Source: Falsirhodobacter sp. 20TX0035 (GTDB lineage Bacteria > Pseudomonadota > Alphaproteobacteria > Rhodobacterales > Rhodobacteraceae). Taken from it: a stretch of DNA of 64,000 nucleotides. The stretch is from the NCBI RefSeq assembly GCF_028307215.1, contig NZ_JAQMHV010000009.1:1-64000 (forward strand), in the 5' to 3' direction. Below are positions 27,968 to 36,621 of this stretch, in pieces (within the stretch, counting starts at the first letter, position 1; each line of letters begins with the position of its first letter). Below the pieces are notes generated by a model. That model was not told the origin of the DNA and did not search any database. It worked only from the letters and a program-made list of their open reading frames with translations. The translations under genes were made by a program, and so were the position numbers.

Positions 27968-28708
27968 TCAGGTCAGGCGGCTGCGGTATCGGAAGCGTTC
28001 CGCCGGCCCCTGCGCCACGCGCCATTCCACAGCCGTGCCATCCACCGTGAAGGCGGTCCGTTCGATCACGGCGGTCGGACCGCCGGGCGCGACGCCGAGG
28101 CGTCCGGCCACCGCGTCCGAGGCACGCGCGAAGCTGACATCGTCGACGGCGTTTGCGATGAAGACGCTGAACCGCTCAAGATACAGGGGATAGAGTAGGG
28201 GGCCGATCTCACCTTCCGCTAAGGTTTCGAGACCTTGGAAGCGATGGTGCGGGATCCAGATCTCCTCGCTCAGCAGCACCTGGTCGAAATGGCTGCGGAC
28301 GCGATCGATGCGGATGCAGTCCTCCGTGCCCAATACACGCGATACCGCAGCTGGAGCCCCGATGCGTGTGCGGGCGATGAGCCGACTGGTCGGGATGATC
28401 GGCGTCCCATCCTCCGTCGTCACGGCGAAGAACCGGAACAACGACGTGTCGAAGGCGCGTTTGCTCAGGAATGTCCCGGCCCCTTGCCTGCGTTCCAGAA
28501 GACCTTCATCGACGAGCATCTGCATCGCCTTTCGTACGGTGCCAACCGACAGCCCCGTTTCGGCTGCGAGCTGGTTTTCGGATGGAAGGGTGACATCAGG
28601 TTTCCAGTCGCCACGCGCGATGCGGCCGGCAAGACCGTCCCGCAGCCGGATATAGGAAGGAAGTCGTTTGTCGACCTCCCCCGAAGTATCGAATTCGACC
28701 TGTCTCAT
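27968..28708 (-). CDS. GntR-family regulator, HutC/UTRA type
   Basis: The 246-residue protein has a GntR winged helix at about 15-85 (YIRLRDGLAGRIARGDW, LPSENQLAAETGLSVGTVRK, GAGTFLSKRAF) and a C-terminal UTRA ligand domain (VLLSEEIWIPHHRFQGL, TAFTVDGTAVEWRVAQGPAE). It heads the minus-strand operon with the lactonase and the MatC carrier, so it probably responds to their substrate. A perfect 16-bp palindrome 53 bp upstream of its start is its likely operator. Confidence 0.85.
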   Translation of the reverse strand: MRQVEFDTSGEVDKRLPSYIRLRDGLAGRIARGDWKPDVTLPSENQLAAETGLSVGTVRKAMQMLVDEGLLERRQGAGTFLSKRAFDTSLFRFFAVTTEDGTPIIPTSRLIARTRIGAPAAVSRVLGTEDCIRIDRVRSHFDQVLLSEEIWIPHHRFQGLETLAEGEIGPLLYPLYLERFSVFIANAVDDVSFARASDAVAGRLGVAPGGPTAVIERTAFTVDGTAVEWRVAQGPAERFRYRSRLT

Positions 28709-28760
28709 GAATCATCTCTCCCTGAAGACACTCTTGCGAGGAGAGAGCGGCAAGTCAACA

Positions 28761-28776
28761 AGTTCTATATAGAACT
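28761..28776. promoter_or_regulatory. Perfect 16-bp palindrome, probable HutC-type operator
   Basis: AGTTCTATATAGAACT is an exact 16-bp inverted repeat located 53 bp upstream of the GntR/HutC start. It overlaps a second symmetrical run, ATATAG-AA-CTATAT (28767-28780). On the minus strand a TTGACT box follows directly, so a regulator bound here would touch the promoter of the regulator-lactonase-carrier operon. Confidence 0.7.
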
Positions 28777-28941
28777 ATATGTGCGGGGCGCTCCTTCCGG
28801 ATCTAACGGCAGGGGACGTCTGGAGGAGGGGCCACCGTAGCGCGCATGCTTTCTTCGCGTCGCATAAGTGTGGCGAGTTGAAGGACGAATGCTGAACAAG
28901 CTTCTCATTGTTTGTCCTGGTCGATCATGTTGTCCCTTGAT

Positions 28942-29820
28942 TCAGTCCTCCTCGACAAAGATCTCCTCGCGGCGCCGACGGAGCTTGGGCGCGAAAGCGC
29001 TGAACAGTGCAATGGCGGCGATAGCGAGGATGACCGCGCTGATCGGGCGGCTGATGAAGACCGTCGCATCTCCGCGGGACAGAAGCATGGCGCGGCGGAA
29101 GTATTCTTCCATCATGGGACCAAGAACGAACCCAAGAAGAAGGGGCGCAGGCTCGCATTTCAGCTTAATCAGGATGTAGCCCAGCACCCCGAAGCCCGCC
29201 ATCAGCATCACGTCGAAGGTGGAGTTCTGGAGGCTGTAAACCCCCATTGCGCTGAACACGAGAACCAGCGGAAACAGCGCCCAATACGGCGTGGTCAGCA
29301 GCCGCACCCAGATCCCCACCATCGGCAGGTTGAGGATCAGGAGCAGCAGGTTCCCGATCCACATCGACACGATCACGCCCCAAAACAGCTCAGGCTGTTC
29401 CGAAATAATCGCGGGTCCCGGCTGGATGCCCTGGATGATCAGGGCGCCGATCATCAGCGCCATCACGGGGTTCGACGGAATACCCAATGTTAGCATCGGG
29501 ATATAGGATGTCTGGGCGCCGGCATTATTGGCCGATTCCGGTCCGGCCACGCCCTCGATGGCGCCCTTGCCGAACTGGTCGGGCGTTTTTGACACGCGCT
29601 TCTCGAGCGAGTAAGAGGCGAAGGACGACAACATCGCGCCACCGCCGGGCAGGATGCCCAACGCCGATCCAAGCATCGTGCCGCGCAGGATGGGTGCCGC
29701 CATCCGGCGGAAATCATCCTTGGAGGGCATCAGACGGGTAATCTTCTCGACCCTCGCATTCTGCGTGCCAGGGGTTGACTCCAGATTGCGGACGATCTCG
29801 CCCAGACCGAAGATGCCCAT
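28942..29820 (-). pseudogene. tctA: tctA, truncated 3' half
   Basis: Only the last 293 codons of a TctA gene remain, beginning MGIFGLGEIVRNLE, which corresponds to about residue 215-225 of a normal 500-residue TctA. Second-half hallmarks are intact: [37 protein letters not shown] and GDATVFISRPISAV. Upstream codons belong to a virB11 fragment on the other strand, so promoter, start and first half are lost. It is a paralogue, not a recent copy, of the tctA at 31992. A channel protein without its first half should not transport. Confidence 0.88.
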
Positions 29821-30226
29821 GGAGGATGCGCCGGAACTCCATCTGCCCCATCCGAACACGGTGGCGCTGGTGGCGGAGCGGCGGGCCGGATCGGAACGCT
29901 CCTCGGCCCTGTTGCTTGAATCCGCGCTGCGGATGCGGCCGGATCGGTTGATCCTCGGGGAAATCCGCGGTGTCGAAGCCCTGAACTTTCTGGAAGCGAT
30001 CAACACAGGCCATCCGGGGTCCATCAGCACCATTCATGCCGACAGTCCGGTCCTTGCATTGGAGCGTTTGGCAATGATGGTCATACGGGCGGGGCTGAAC
30101 CAGACGCGGCAGGACGTTCTGGATTACGCGCGCCAGACCATCGACCTCATCGTGCAGGTCGGCCGGCGCGGCGGAAAGCGGGGCGTCCTTCAGGTCTACA
30201 TGCCGGCACTGGCAAAATGTGAGTGA
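29819..30226 (+). pseudogene. virB11: virB11 (type IV secretion ATPase), truncated 3' end
   Basis: The remaining 135 codons match the C-terminal part of VirB11-family hexameric ATPases: EDAPELHLPHPN (Asp box), LLESALRMRPDRLILGEIRG (Walker B region), GHPGSISTIHADS (His box) and an LDYARQTIDLIVQVGR end. The N-terminal domain and Walker A are missing, and no other vir/trb gene is present. The fragment abuts the truncated tctA head to head at about 29818-29824, which marks a non-homologous recombination or deletion joint with conjugative DNA. Confidence 0.85.
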
Positions 30227-30360
30227 TCGTTCACCACGTTTATAGATGGCTCAGGTCTACATAGCCATGCATATGCCGGTGTCGACATAACAACTCGTAG
30301 AACTTGTAAAGTTGTCTCATCAAGTTAGTCATATAAATATAAGTGAAAACACGCTGTTAA

Positions 30361-30419
30361 ACGTATACGTCTGCGTCACCGCATCATGCCTTGACAAGAA
30401 AGGCTCAAAGCATGACACT
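30361..30419 (+). promoter_or_regulatory. Promoter/operator region of the second tct operon
   Basis: The palindrome ACGTATACGT lies at 30361-30370, a perfect -35 box TTGACA at 30391-30396 and a weak -10 (GACACT) after 17 bp. The palindrome resembles short GntR/FCD-type operators. No regulator gene adjoins the operon. The stretch 30227-30360 before it is AT-rich without a gene. Confidence 0.35.
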
Positions 30420-30467
30420 TGCCCTTAATGTTCTGGCGGGAGGGTCGGGACGTTTGGGAGGACTTAC

Positions 30468-31439
30468 ATGTCAATGCGAAACAGCGTCGTTGCACTGGCA
30501 GCGATTGGGACGGTTGTAGCTTTTTCTGCCAATGCCCAAAGCTATCCCGAGCAACCCATCGAGGTAATCGTGCCCTACGCCGCCGGCGGCGGCACAGACC
30601 TGTCGATGCGGGTCATGGCCGAAACTCTTCAAAAGAAGATCCCGGGCGCCACGGTGGTCATTCGCAATGTTCCCGGCGGTGGGGGTGGCATCGGCACCGG
30701 TGAGGCCTTAAAGGCAACACCCGATGGCTACACGCTTGGAACAGGCGCGCAGGGGCCGATCGCCCTTCTGCCGCACTACGGGGCGACCACATACAACATC
30801 GACGATGTGGACTTCCTGGCGCTGATGGCGCGCAACCTTCAGGTCGTTCTGGCCTGCAAGGACGCGCCCTTCACCAAGGTCGAGGAGTTTCTGGCCTATG
30901 CCAAGGAAAACCCTGGGATGATATTGATCGGCAACTCCGGCTCTGGCGGGGCAAATCACCTGTCGGTTGAGGCTTTCGGCCGGGCGTCCGGAACGGCGTT
31001 CGAGAATGTTCCGTTCAGCGGCGCTTCTGAAGCGTTGACGAACTGCGCGGGGGGGCACATCGACGCCGTCACCGCAACGCCGGCCGAAGCCCGTGCGCAC
31101 ATTGAATCCGGCGCCGTGACGCCCCTGTTTGTCATGGAGGCCGAGCGGATCGCGGAGTTCCCGGACGTGCCGACGGCCGTCGAAAGCGGCGTCGACTTCA
31201 CCTGGTCGTCGTGGAAAGGGATCATTGCGCCGAAGGGCTTGCCCGAGGACGTGCGGACCACTCTTACGGCGGCACTGAAGGAAACGTTTGAGGATCCGGA
31301 GTTCATCGCCCGCATGAAGGAGATGGGGGAATTCGTCGATTACCGCGACAGCGACGGCTACGCCGAGCTGGCCCGCGCCGACAGCAAGATGGCCGAGGGC
31401 GTCATTCGTGAGCTCGGCATGTATGGGATGAACAAGTAA
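30468..31439 (+). CDS. tctC: TctC-family binding protein, probable sulfolactate type
   Basis: The 323-residue protein has a Sec signal (cleavage after SANA, about residue 23). The TctC/Bug signatures are YPEQPIEVIVPYAAGGGTDL, then VVIRNVPGGGGGIGTGEALK, then LIGNSGSGGANHLSVEAF. GGGAGGA precedes the ATG; a second ATG two codons later is possible. It starts a five-gene operon with tctB, tctA and two hydroxyacid dehydrogenases. That company is the basis for inferring sulfolactate or a similar 2-hydroxy acid as ligand. Confidence 0.88.
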   Translation: MSMRNSVVALAAIGTVVAFSANAQSYPEQPIEVIVPYAAGGGTDLSMRVMAETLQKKIPGATVVIRNVPGGGGGIGTGEALKATPDGYTLGTGAQGPIALLPHYGATTYNIDDVDFLALMARNLQVVLACKDAPFTKVEEFLAYAKENPGMILIGNSGSGGANHLSVEAFGRASGTAFENVPFSGASEALTNCAGGHIDAVTATPAEARAHIESGAVTPLFVMEAERIAEFPDVPTAVESGVDFTWSSWKGIIAPKGLPEDVRTTLTAALKETFEDPEFIARMKEMGEFVDYRDSDGYAELARADSKMAEGVIRELGMYGMNK

Positions 31440-31454
31440 TTCTGCCTCTTTGAC

Positions 31455-31475
31455 CGGTGCCGTTCTGCGGCACCG
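31455..31475 (+). promoter_or_regulatory. Intercistronic hairpin after the binding-protein gene
   Basis: CGGTGCCG at 31455-31462 pairs perfectly with CGGCACCG at 31468-31475 around TTCTG, and a modestly T-rich tract follows. As in two other operons here it directly follows the binding-protein gene, so partial termination or 3'-end protection is likely. Confidence 0.55.
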
Positions 31476-31506
31476 ATCGTTCGTTTTCACCTGCCAAAGG
31501 ACCATC

Positions 31507-31995
31507 ATGACGCGGGCCGAGATGATACTCCGGAACAGGGACGTTCTTTCCGGCCTGTTGTTCCTGCTGATTGCGGGCATCTTTGCCTACGGCGCCCACC
31601 ACTTGCCGCTCGGCTCGACGCTGCGCATGGGGCCAGGATATTTCCCGCTGGTCCTGTGCGGGATCCTTACCGCGCTGGCCGTTGTGACTATTCTGAACGG
31701 CGTGCGCAAGGCGAGCCTGGAGACTGCGACGGCCCCACTGGCTTGGGGCCGCATGCTGGTCATCTGCGGCGCCGGCGTCTTCTTCGCCCTCGCACTGGTG
31801 CCGCTGGGATTGCCGCTCGCCGTGTTTGGGGCCGTCCTGACCGCGGCTGCGGCCAGCCGTGAATTCCGCCCATTGCCCGGTCTGGCCCTCGCAGTGCTGA
31901 CCGCGCTTGGTGCCTGGCTCATCTTTGCCGAGGCGCTGGATCTTCCGTTCCGGTTCCTTGGCACCTGGCTGACGTTCCTGAAGGGGGCACCATGA
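31507..31995 (+). CDS. tctB: Small membrane subunit TctB
   Basis: The 162-residue protein has four predicted helices, with the TctB-type segment LRMGPGYFPLVLCGILTALA after the first. The ATG at 31507 opens MTRAEMILRNRDVLSG. It overlaps tctA by 4 bp (ATGA). It is the small channel partner of the 31992 protein. Confidence 0.83.
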   Translation: MTRAEMILRNRDVLSGLLFLLIAGIFAYGAHHLPLGSTLRMGPGYFPLVLCGILTALAVVTILNGVRKASLETATAPLAWGRMLVICGAGVFFALALVPLGLPLAVFGAVLTAAAASREFRPLPGLALAVLTALGAWLIFAEALDLPFRFLGTWLTFLKGAP

Positions 31996-33491
31996 ACCTG
32001 CTTTCCGATCTGGGCCTTGGTTTCGCGACCGCGCTGACCTTCACCAATCTTTCCTATGGATTTCTTGGCGCGTTGGTCGGCACTCTTATCGGCGTGCTGC
32101 CGGGCCTTGGACCGGTCGCGACCATCGCCATGTTGTTGCCACTGACGTTCGGGCTGGATCCGGTCACCGCGCTGATTATGCTGGCCGGGATCTTCTATGG
32201 CGCCCAATATGGCAGCTCCACCACCGCGATCCTGATCAACCTGCCAGGGGAAGCGTCTTCGGTCGTGACGGCGCTGGACGGCTACAAAATGGCGCGGCAG
32301 GGCCGGGCCGGGGCGGCGCTGGCCACAGCGGCGCTCGGCTCCTTCTTTGCGGGGTCGGTGGCCACGCTGGTGATCGCGACGCTGGGACCGGTGCTGGCCG
32401 CAGCCGCTCTCAGCTTCGGTCCGGCGGATTACTTTTCCCTGATGGTGCTGGGACTGATCGCGTCGGTCACCATGGCCTCCGGTTCCATTGTAAAGGCGCT
32501 GGCGATGATCGTAATCGGCGTGATGTTGGGACTGGTGGGTCAGGACATCTACACCGGGGCCGCCCGCATGACCTTTGGCCAGCCGCAGCTGCTGGACGGA
32601 CTGGAATTCGTGGCCATCGCCATGGGTCTCTTCGGTCTGGCCGAGATCTGCCAGAACCTCGAAGATGAATCCTCGCGCGCGACCTCGGTCAAGAGTGTAG
32701 GCTCCCTGATGCTCAGCCGTGCGGATTTCAAGGCGATCATCCGCCCTGTGCTGCGAGGAACGGGCATCGGTTCCATCCTCGGTGTTCTGCCAGGCGGCGG
32801 CGCCACGATCGGGGCTTTCGCGGCCTATGTCACGGAAAAGAAGCTGTCCCGCACGCCGGAACGCTTCGGCCAAGGCGCAATCGAGGGTGTCGCCGCGCCG
32901 GAAAGCGCGAACAACGCGGGGGCGCAAACTTCGTTCATTCCGCTACTGACCTTGGGCATCCCCGCCAATGCGACCATGGCCATGATGATGGGCGCACTGA
33001 TCCTGCACGGTGTGACGCCGGGGCCCAACATCATCACGAACGAACCTGTGCTGTTCTGGGGGCTCATCGCCTCCATGTGGCTGGGCAACCTGATGCTGGT
33101 GATCCTGAACCTGCCGTTGATCGGTATCTGGGTGAAGCTTCTTTCGGTGCCCTACCGTTTCCTGTTTCCGATCATCGTCGCGCTGTGCTGCGTCGGCGTA
33201 TACACCGTCAGCAACAGCACGTTCGACGTCCTGCTGATGGTGGGGTTCGGGGTGCTTGGCTATGTCTTCATGAAGCTGGGCTGCGAACCGACGCCTCTTC
33301 TTCTGGGCCTCGTCCTGGGTCCCATGCTCGAAGAGAACCTGCGCCGCGCCCTCCTAACCGGGCGGGGTGACCCCACGGTGTTCCTGACGCGCCCGATTTC
33401 GGCAACACTGCTGGCGATCGCGGCCCTGTGCCTGATCCTGATGATTCTGCCCTCCATTCGCAAGAAGCGCGTCGACGCTTTCGAAGAATAA
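31992..33491 (+). CDS. tctA: Large membrane subunit TctA
   Basis: The 499-residue protein is complete. It shows both TctA half-signatures: GTLIGVLPGLGPVATIAMLL and YGAQYGSSTTAILINLPGEA in the first half, GVLPGGGATIGAFAAY and [21 protein letters not shown] in the second. It forms the secondary-transport channel with TctB. It is about half identical by eye to the truncated copy at 28942, which shows what that copy has lost. Confidence 0.9.
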   Translation: MNLLSDLGLGFATALTFTNLSYGFLGALVGTLIGVLPGLGPVATIAMLLPLTFGLDPVTALIMLAGIFYGAQYGSSTTAILINLPGEASSVVTALDGYKMARQGRAGAALATAALGSFFAGSVATLVIATLGPVLAAAALSFGPADYFSLMVLGLIASVTMASGSIVKALAMIVIGVMLGLVGQDIYTGAARMTFGQPQLLDGLEFVAIAMGLFGLAEICQNLEDESSRATSVKSVGSLMLSRADFKAIIRPVLRGTGIGSILGVLPGGGATIGAFAAYVTEKKLSRTPERFGQGAIEGVAAPESANNAGAQTSFIPLLTLGIPANATMAMMMGALILHGVTPGPNIITNEPVLFWGLIASMWLGNLMLVILNLPLIGIWVKLLSVPYRFLFPIIVALCCVGVYTVSNSTFDVLLMVGFGVLGYVFMKLGCEPTPLLLGLVLGPMLEENLRRALLTGRGDPTVFLTRPISATLLAIAALCLILMILPSIRKKRVDAFEE

Positions 33492-33508
33492 GCCACCACG
33501 AGGTTCCC

Positions 33509-34444
33509 ATGGTGAAGATCGTTACGACATCCCCCGGCTTTGGCACCGCACCGCGTGTGGCCGCACGGCTGGACGAACTGGGTTGGACCCTTGTGCGCTG
33601 CGCAGACGCCGTCACGCTGGCCGAGCAGATTGAAGATGCCGACTTCTTTGTCGTCGGGCTGATCGGTCCCAGCCCAGAGGTGCTGGATCGGGCGACACGG
33701 CTGAAAGGCGTGCTGAAGCATGGCGTGGGTGTTGACAACATCGACATCCCGGCCTGTTCCGCCCGCACCCTGCCTGTCGCGAACACGCCGGGCGCGAACG
33801 CGGACGCGGTGGCAGAGCTTGCGATCGGGATGATGTTCGCGATGGCGCGGCAGATCCCGCAAGGCCACGTCTCCGTCACCTCGGGCGGATGGGACCGAAA
33901 GGCAGGAGTGCAGCTGGGCGGCAAGACGCTGGGCGTCGTCGGTCTGGGCAATATCGGACGCAAGCTGGCACTGCTGGCCTTGGGTCTGGGCATGATGGTG
34001 GTGGCGACGGACCCCTACGCGGATGCGGCATTTGCCCAGCAGCACGGGATCGAACTGTTGGATCTGGACAGCGTGCTGGCCCGCAGCGATTACCTTTCCC
34101 TGCACGTGTTCGGCGGGGCGGACAACGCCGCCCTGATCAACGCCGAGCGCTTGGGCCGCATGAAGCCGGGGGCACGGCTGCTCAACCTCGCCCGGGGGGA
34201 AGTGGTGGATCTGGACGCGGTGCACGAGGCGCTGGTCGGCGGTCATCTCGCGGGCGCCGCCATCGACGCCTATGCGGTAGAGCCGCCGGACACCTCCCAC
34301 CCCATCTTCTCCCACCCGAACGCGATCTTCATGCCCCATTCCGGCGCCGACACCGTAGAAGCGCTGGAGAATGTCGGGCTTATGAACATCGCCGACATGC
34401 AGGACCTGCTGGACGGCCGTCGGCCCTCCCGCGTTTTGAACTGA
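33509..34444 (+). CDS. slcC: D-2-hydroxyacid dehydrogenase family, SlcC-like
   Basis: The 311-residue NAD-dependent oxidoreductase has a Rossmann motif GVVGLGNIGRK, a catalytic Arg in LLNLARGEVVD, a catalytic Glu in IDAYAVEPP and a His in FMPHSGA. It resembles phosphoglycerate-dehydrogenase-type enzymes, the family that includes (S)-sulfolactate dehydrogenase SlcC. Next to a TctCBA transporter and a ComC-family enzyme it fits the two-dehydrogenase racemization of sulfolactate through sulfopyruvate. Without a biochemical test another 2-hydroxy acid is possible. The start is chosen at 33509 (ATGGTGAAG). Confidence 0.75.
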   Translation: MVKIVTTSPGFGTAPRVAARLDELGWTLVRCADAVTLAEQIEDADFFVVGLIGPSPEVLDRATRLKGVLKHGVGVDNIDIPACSARTLPVANTPGANADAVAELAIGMMFAMARQIPQGHVSVTSGGWDRKAGVQLGGKTLGVVGLGNIGRKLALLALGLGMMVVATDPYADAAFAQQHGIELLDLDSVLARSDYLSLHVFGGADNAALINAERLGRMKPGARLLNLARGEVVDLDAVHEALVGGHLAGAAIDAYAVEPPDTSHPIFSHPNAIFMPHSGADTVEALENVGLMNIADMQDLLDGRRPSRVLN

Positions 34445-34454
34445 AGGAAGAGCC

Positions 34455-35489
34455 ATGCACCCTGTGTCTTCGTTGAGGCTGTTCGCCGCCGATCTCTTCC
34501 TCGCCGCTGGACTGGACGCCGAGAAGGCGGAGGCTGTCGCCCATTATCTGGTTGAAGCGGACATGATGGGACATTCCACCCACGGTCTCGCCCTTGCCCC
34601 GTGGTATCTGCAAAGCATCGACGACGGCGTCATGACCAAGAGCGGCGATCATGATGTCCGGTCCGACCGTGGTGCTGCCATCCTGTGGAACGGCCGCCGC
34701 CTGCCGGGGGCCTGGCTGGTGTCGCGGGCGGTGCGGGTGGCGTGCGACCGGGCACGGCAGCACGGCACCTGCACCCTGACAATCGCCGACAGTCACCACA
34801 TCGGCGCGCTGGCCGCCTATCTGGGAGAGGCGACGGATCAGGGGCTGATGATCTCCATCGCGTCGTCTTCGCCGTCGGGGGCGCAGGTGGCGCCGTTCGG
34901 CGGGCTGAAAGGCGTGTTTACGCCGAACCCCGTGGCCTATGGCATCCCGACACCGGGCGACCCCATCCTGATCGACATCTCCGCCTCCATCACCACGGTC
35001 AACATGGCGCAGCGCATGATCCGCGAAGGTCATGTGTACGATCATCCTTGGATCATGGACGCGGAGGGGCGGACCACCACCGACCCCGCAGTGGTGACGC
35101 AGGGCGGAACCCTTCTTCCGACAGGCGGGCTGGATCACGGGCAGAAGGGTTACGGAATGGCCTTGTCCGTCGAAGCCTTGACCCAAGGGCTCGCCGGCTA
35201 TGGGCGGGCGGATGATCCCAAAGGCACAAACTGCGCCGTCACCATCACTGTTCATGATCCGGAGGCTTTTGGCGGGCGCGAGGCGTTCCTGCGCCAGACA
35301 GGCTGGCTGGTGGAAAGCTGTCTTGCCTCGCCCCCCAGAGACCCCGGCAAACCGGTGCGTCTGCCAGGGCAGGCAGCCCTGCTGCGAGCGCGTCGCGCAG
35401 CCACGGAGGGGGTGGCACTTCACCCCACCATCTGGCCCGCGCTGGTGGTAGAAGCCCAAAAATGCGGCGTGCGAGTCCCAACCGTTTAA
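34455..35489 (+). CDS. comC: LDH2/malate dehydrogenase family, ComC-like (R)-sulfolactate dehydrogenase candidate
   Basis: The 344-residue NAD(P)-dependent enzyme of the LDH2 fold (unrelated to Rossmann LDHs) has family marks DMMGHSTHGLALAPWYL (catalytic His), TIADSHHIGALAAYL, then VFTPNPVAYGIPTPGDPILI and GQKGYGMALSVEALT. The family includes ComC, which interconverts (R)-sulfolactate and sulfopyruvate, as well as malate, ureidoglycolate and diketogulonate dehydrogenases. The pairing with the D-2-hydroxyacid dehydrogenase 11 bp upstream and a TctCBA system is the argument for sulfolactate. The lyase suyAB is not in the window. Confidence 0.75.
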   Translation: MHPVSSLRLFAADLFLAAGLDAEKAEAVAHYLVEADMMGHSTHGLALAPWYLQSIDDGVMTKSGDHDVRSDRGAAILWNGRRLPGAWLVSRAVRVACDRARQHGTCTLTIADSHHIGALAAYLGEATDQGLMISIASSSPSGAQVAPFGGLKGVFTPNPVAYGIPTPGDPILIDISASITTVNMAQRMIREGHVYDHPWIMDAEGRTTTDPAVVTQGGTLLPTGGLDHGQKGYGMALSVEALTQGLAGYGRADDPKGTNCAVTITVHDPEAFGGREAFLRQTGWLVESCLASPPRDPGKPVRLPGQAALLRARRAATEGVALHPTIWPALVVEAQKCGVRVPTV

Positions 35490-35572
35490 CGGGTATTCCT
35501 TTCCGTGGTTAAGGGGATGCGGACATGGAATTCTCTTGTAGCGTAAGCTGAGATACAGTCGCCAGCGCACTA

Positions 35573-36423
35573 GGTCATGTTGACAAATGGCGGATCCATA
35601 GGCGGATCGACGTGATGTCGATGAAGCCAAGGAAGCTTTCCGCCGTCTTGTCGTAGCGGGTCGCGACACGCCTGGCGTTCTTGAGTTTGTTGAAGCAGCG
35701 TTCGACCAGATTACGCAGGTGATACAGCGAACGATCGACACCAATCCGCTTCTTGCGAGACTTGCGCATCGGTATCACGGGCAGGACGTTGCGCGCCTCC
35801 ATGCCCTCCCTGATCTTGTCTGCATCGTAGCCGCAATCCGCGAGCAGCACGCTTGGGCGGGGCAGATTATCTGCCATCACCAGATCGAAGCCGAGATAGT
35901 CCGACGTCTGGCCAGGCGTGATCTCTGTCCTCATGGACAGCCCGTGTGTATTGACGACGAGGTGGATCTTGGTCGTGAAGCCACCTCGAGAACGGCCGAA
36001 ACCCTGTGGCGGAGTCCCCCTTTAGCGCCCGCTGCCTGATGGTGGGCGCGGATCACGGTGCTGTCGATCATTTGCAGGGCGCTTGGCACGGCCCCGCTCT
36101 GGTTCAGGGCCTCCATGATGTCCTCCCAGAGCCCGGGCAATGTCCACCGCCGGAATTGCCGATAGACGCTCGACCATTTGCCGAACTCCCCCGGCAAATC
36201 GCGCCATGGAGCCCCGGTGCGTGCGATCCAGAATACGTCATCAAGAACGAGGCGGTGGTTGGCGGGTTTGCGCCCGTTCGGGGCGCGGACGGCGAGGATG
36301 AAGCGCTCAAAGAATGCCCATTCACCGTCCGACATAAGGTCTCGTGCCAAGCTGGTCTCCATCGCAGATGCCAGCTTGAATCATGCTCAAAGCCTGATGT
36401 GAATCCCTTTTGTCAACACGACC
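35573..36423. mobile_element. Complete IS5-family element, IS427 group
   Basis: The element has terminal inverted repeats GGTC(A/G)TGTTGACAAA at 35573-35587 and, inverted, ending at 36423. It is flanked by a TA duplication (35571-35572 and 36424-36425) within a YTAR-type target, as usual for the IS427 group. Its 851 bp hold the two-frame transposase. Ends and target duplication are intact, so the insertion may be recent. It separates the sulfolactate-type operon from the peptide-ABC operon. Confidence 0.85.
35575..36362 (-). CDS. IS5/IS427-group transposase, made by -1 frameshift
   Basis: The first frame (36362 to 35931, 143 aa) covers the N-terminal part up to the first catalytic Asp in MIDSTVIRAHH. 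The second (to 35575, about 119 aa plus an unannotated lead-in) covers the second Asp in LADCGYDAD and the Glu in LRNLVERCFNKLK. At the joint the first frame reads GCT-AAA-GGG-GGA. A -1 slip on the AAAGGGGG run joins it to an in-frame FGRSRGGFTTKIHL segment that is conserved in the group. The full DDE protein would be about 260 residues. Programmed frameshifting is normal for this group, so the gene is probably functional. Confidence 0.85.
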
Positions 36424-36425
36424 TA

Positions 36426-36621
36426 AAGTTCACCGGCATCTATATTTGCTTAATTAAAAATCGTTTGAACAAATTTTCGGAAACATAATAGGCAAACATC
36501 AATATATAAAATAAATTTATATAATTAACAAGATCATAAGTTCACTCTCTTATTGCTCTATTGGAAAGGACCTTATCCCTCTCATCGGCATGCCGCTAAA
36601 CGAGATGACAGGGTAAACCTC
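36426..36621 (+). promoter_or_regulatory. AT-rich upstream region of the peptide-ABC operon
   Basis: About 196 bp with strongly AT-rich runs (36440-36550), unlike the surrounding GC-rich genes. It holds no gene. Several -10-like elements (for example CATAAT at 36484-36489) are present, but no -35 at the ideal distance was found. It probably contains the promoter of the 36622-44093 operon; insertion of the IS just upstream may have removed distal control sequences. Confidence 0.35.
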
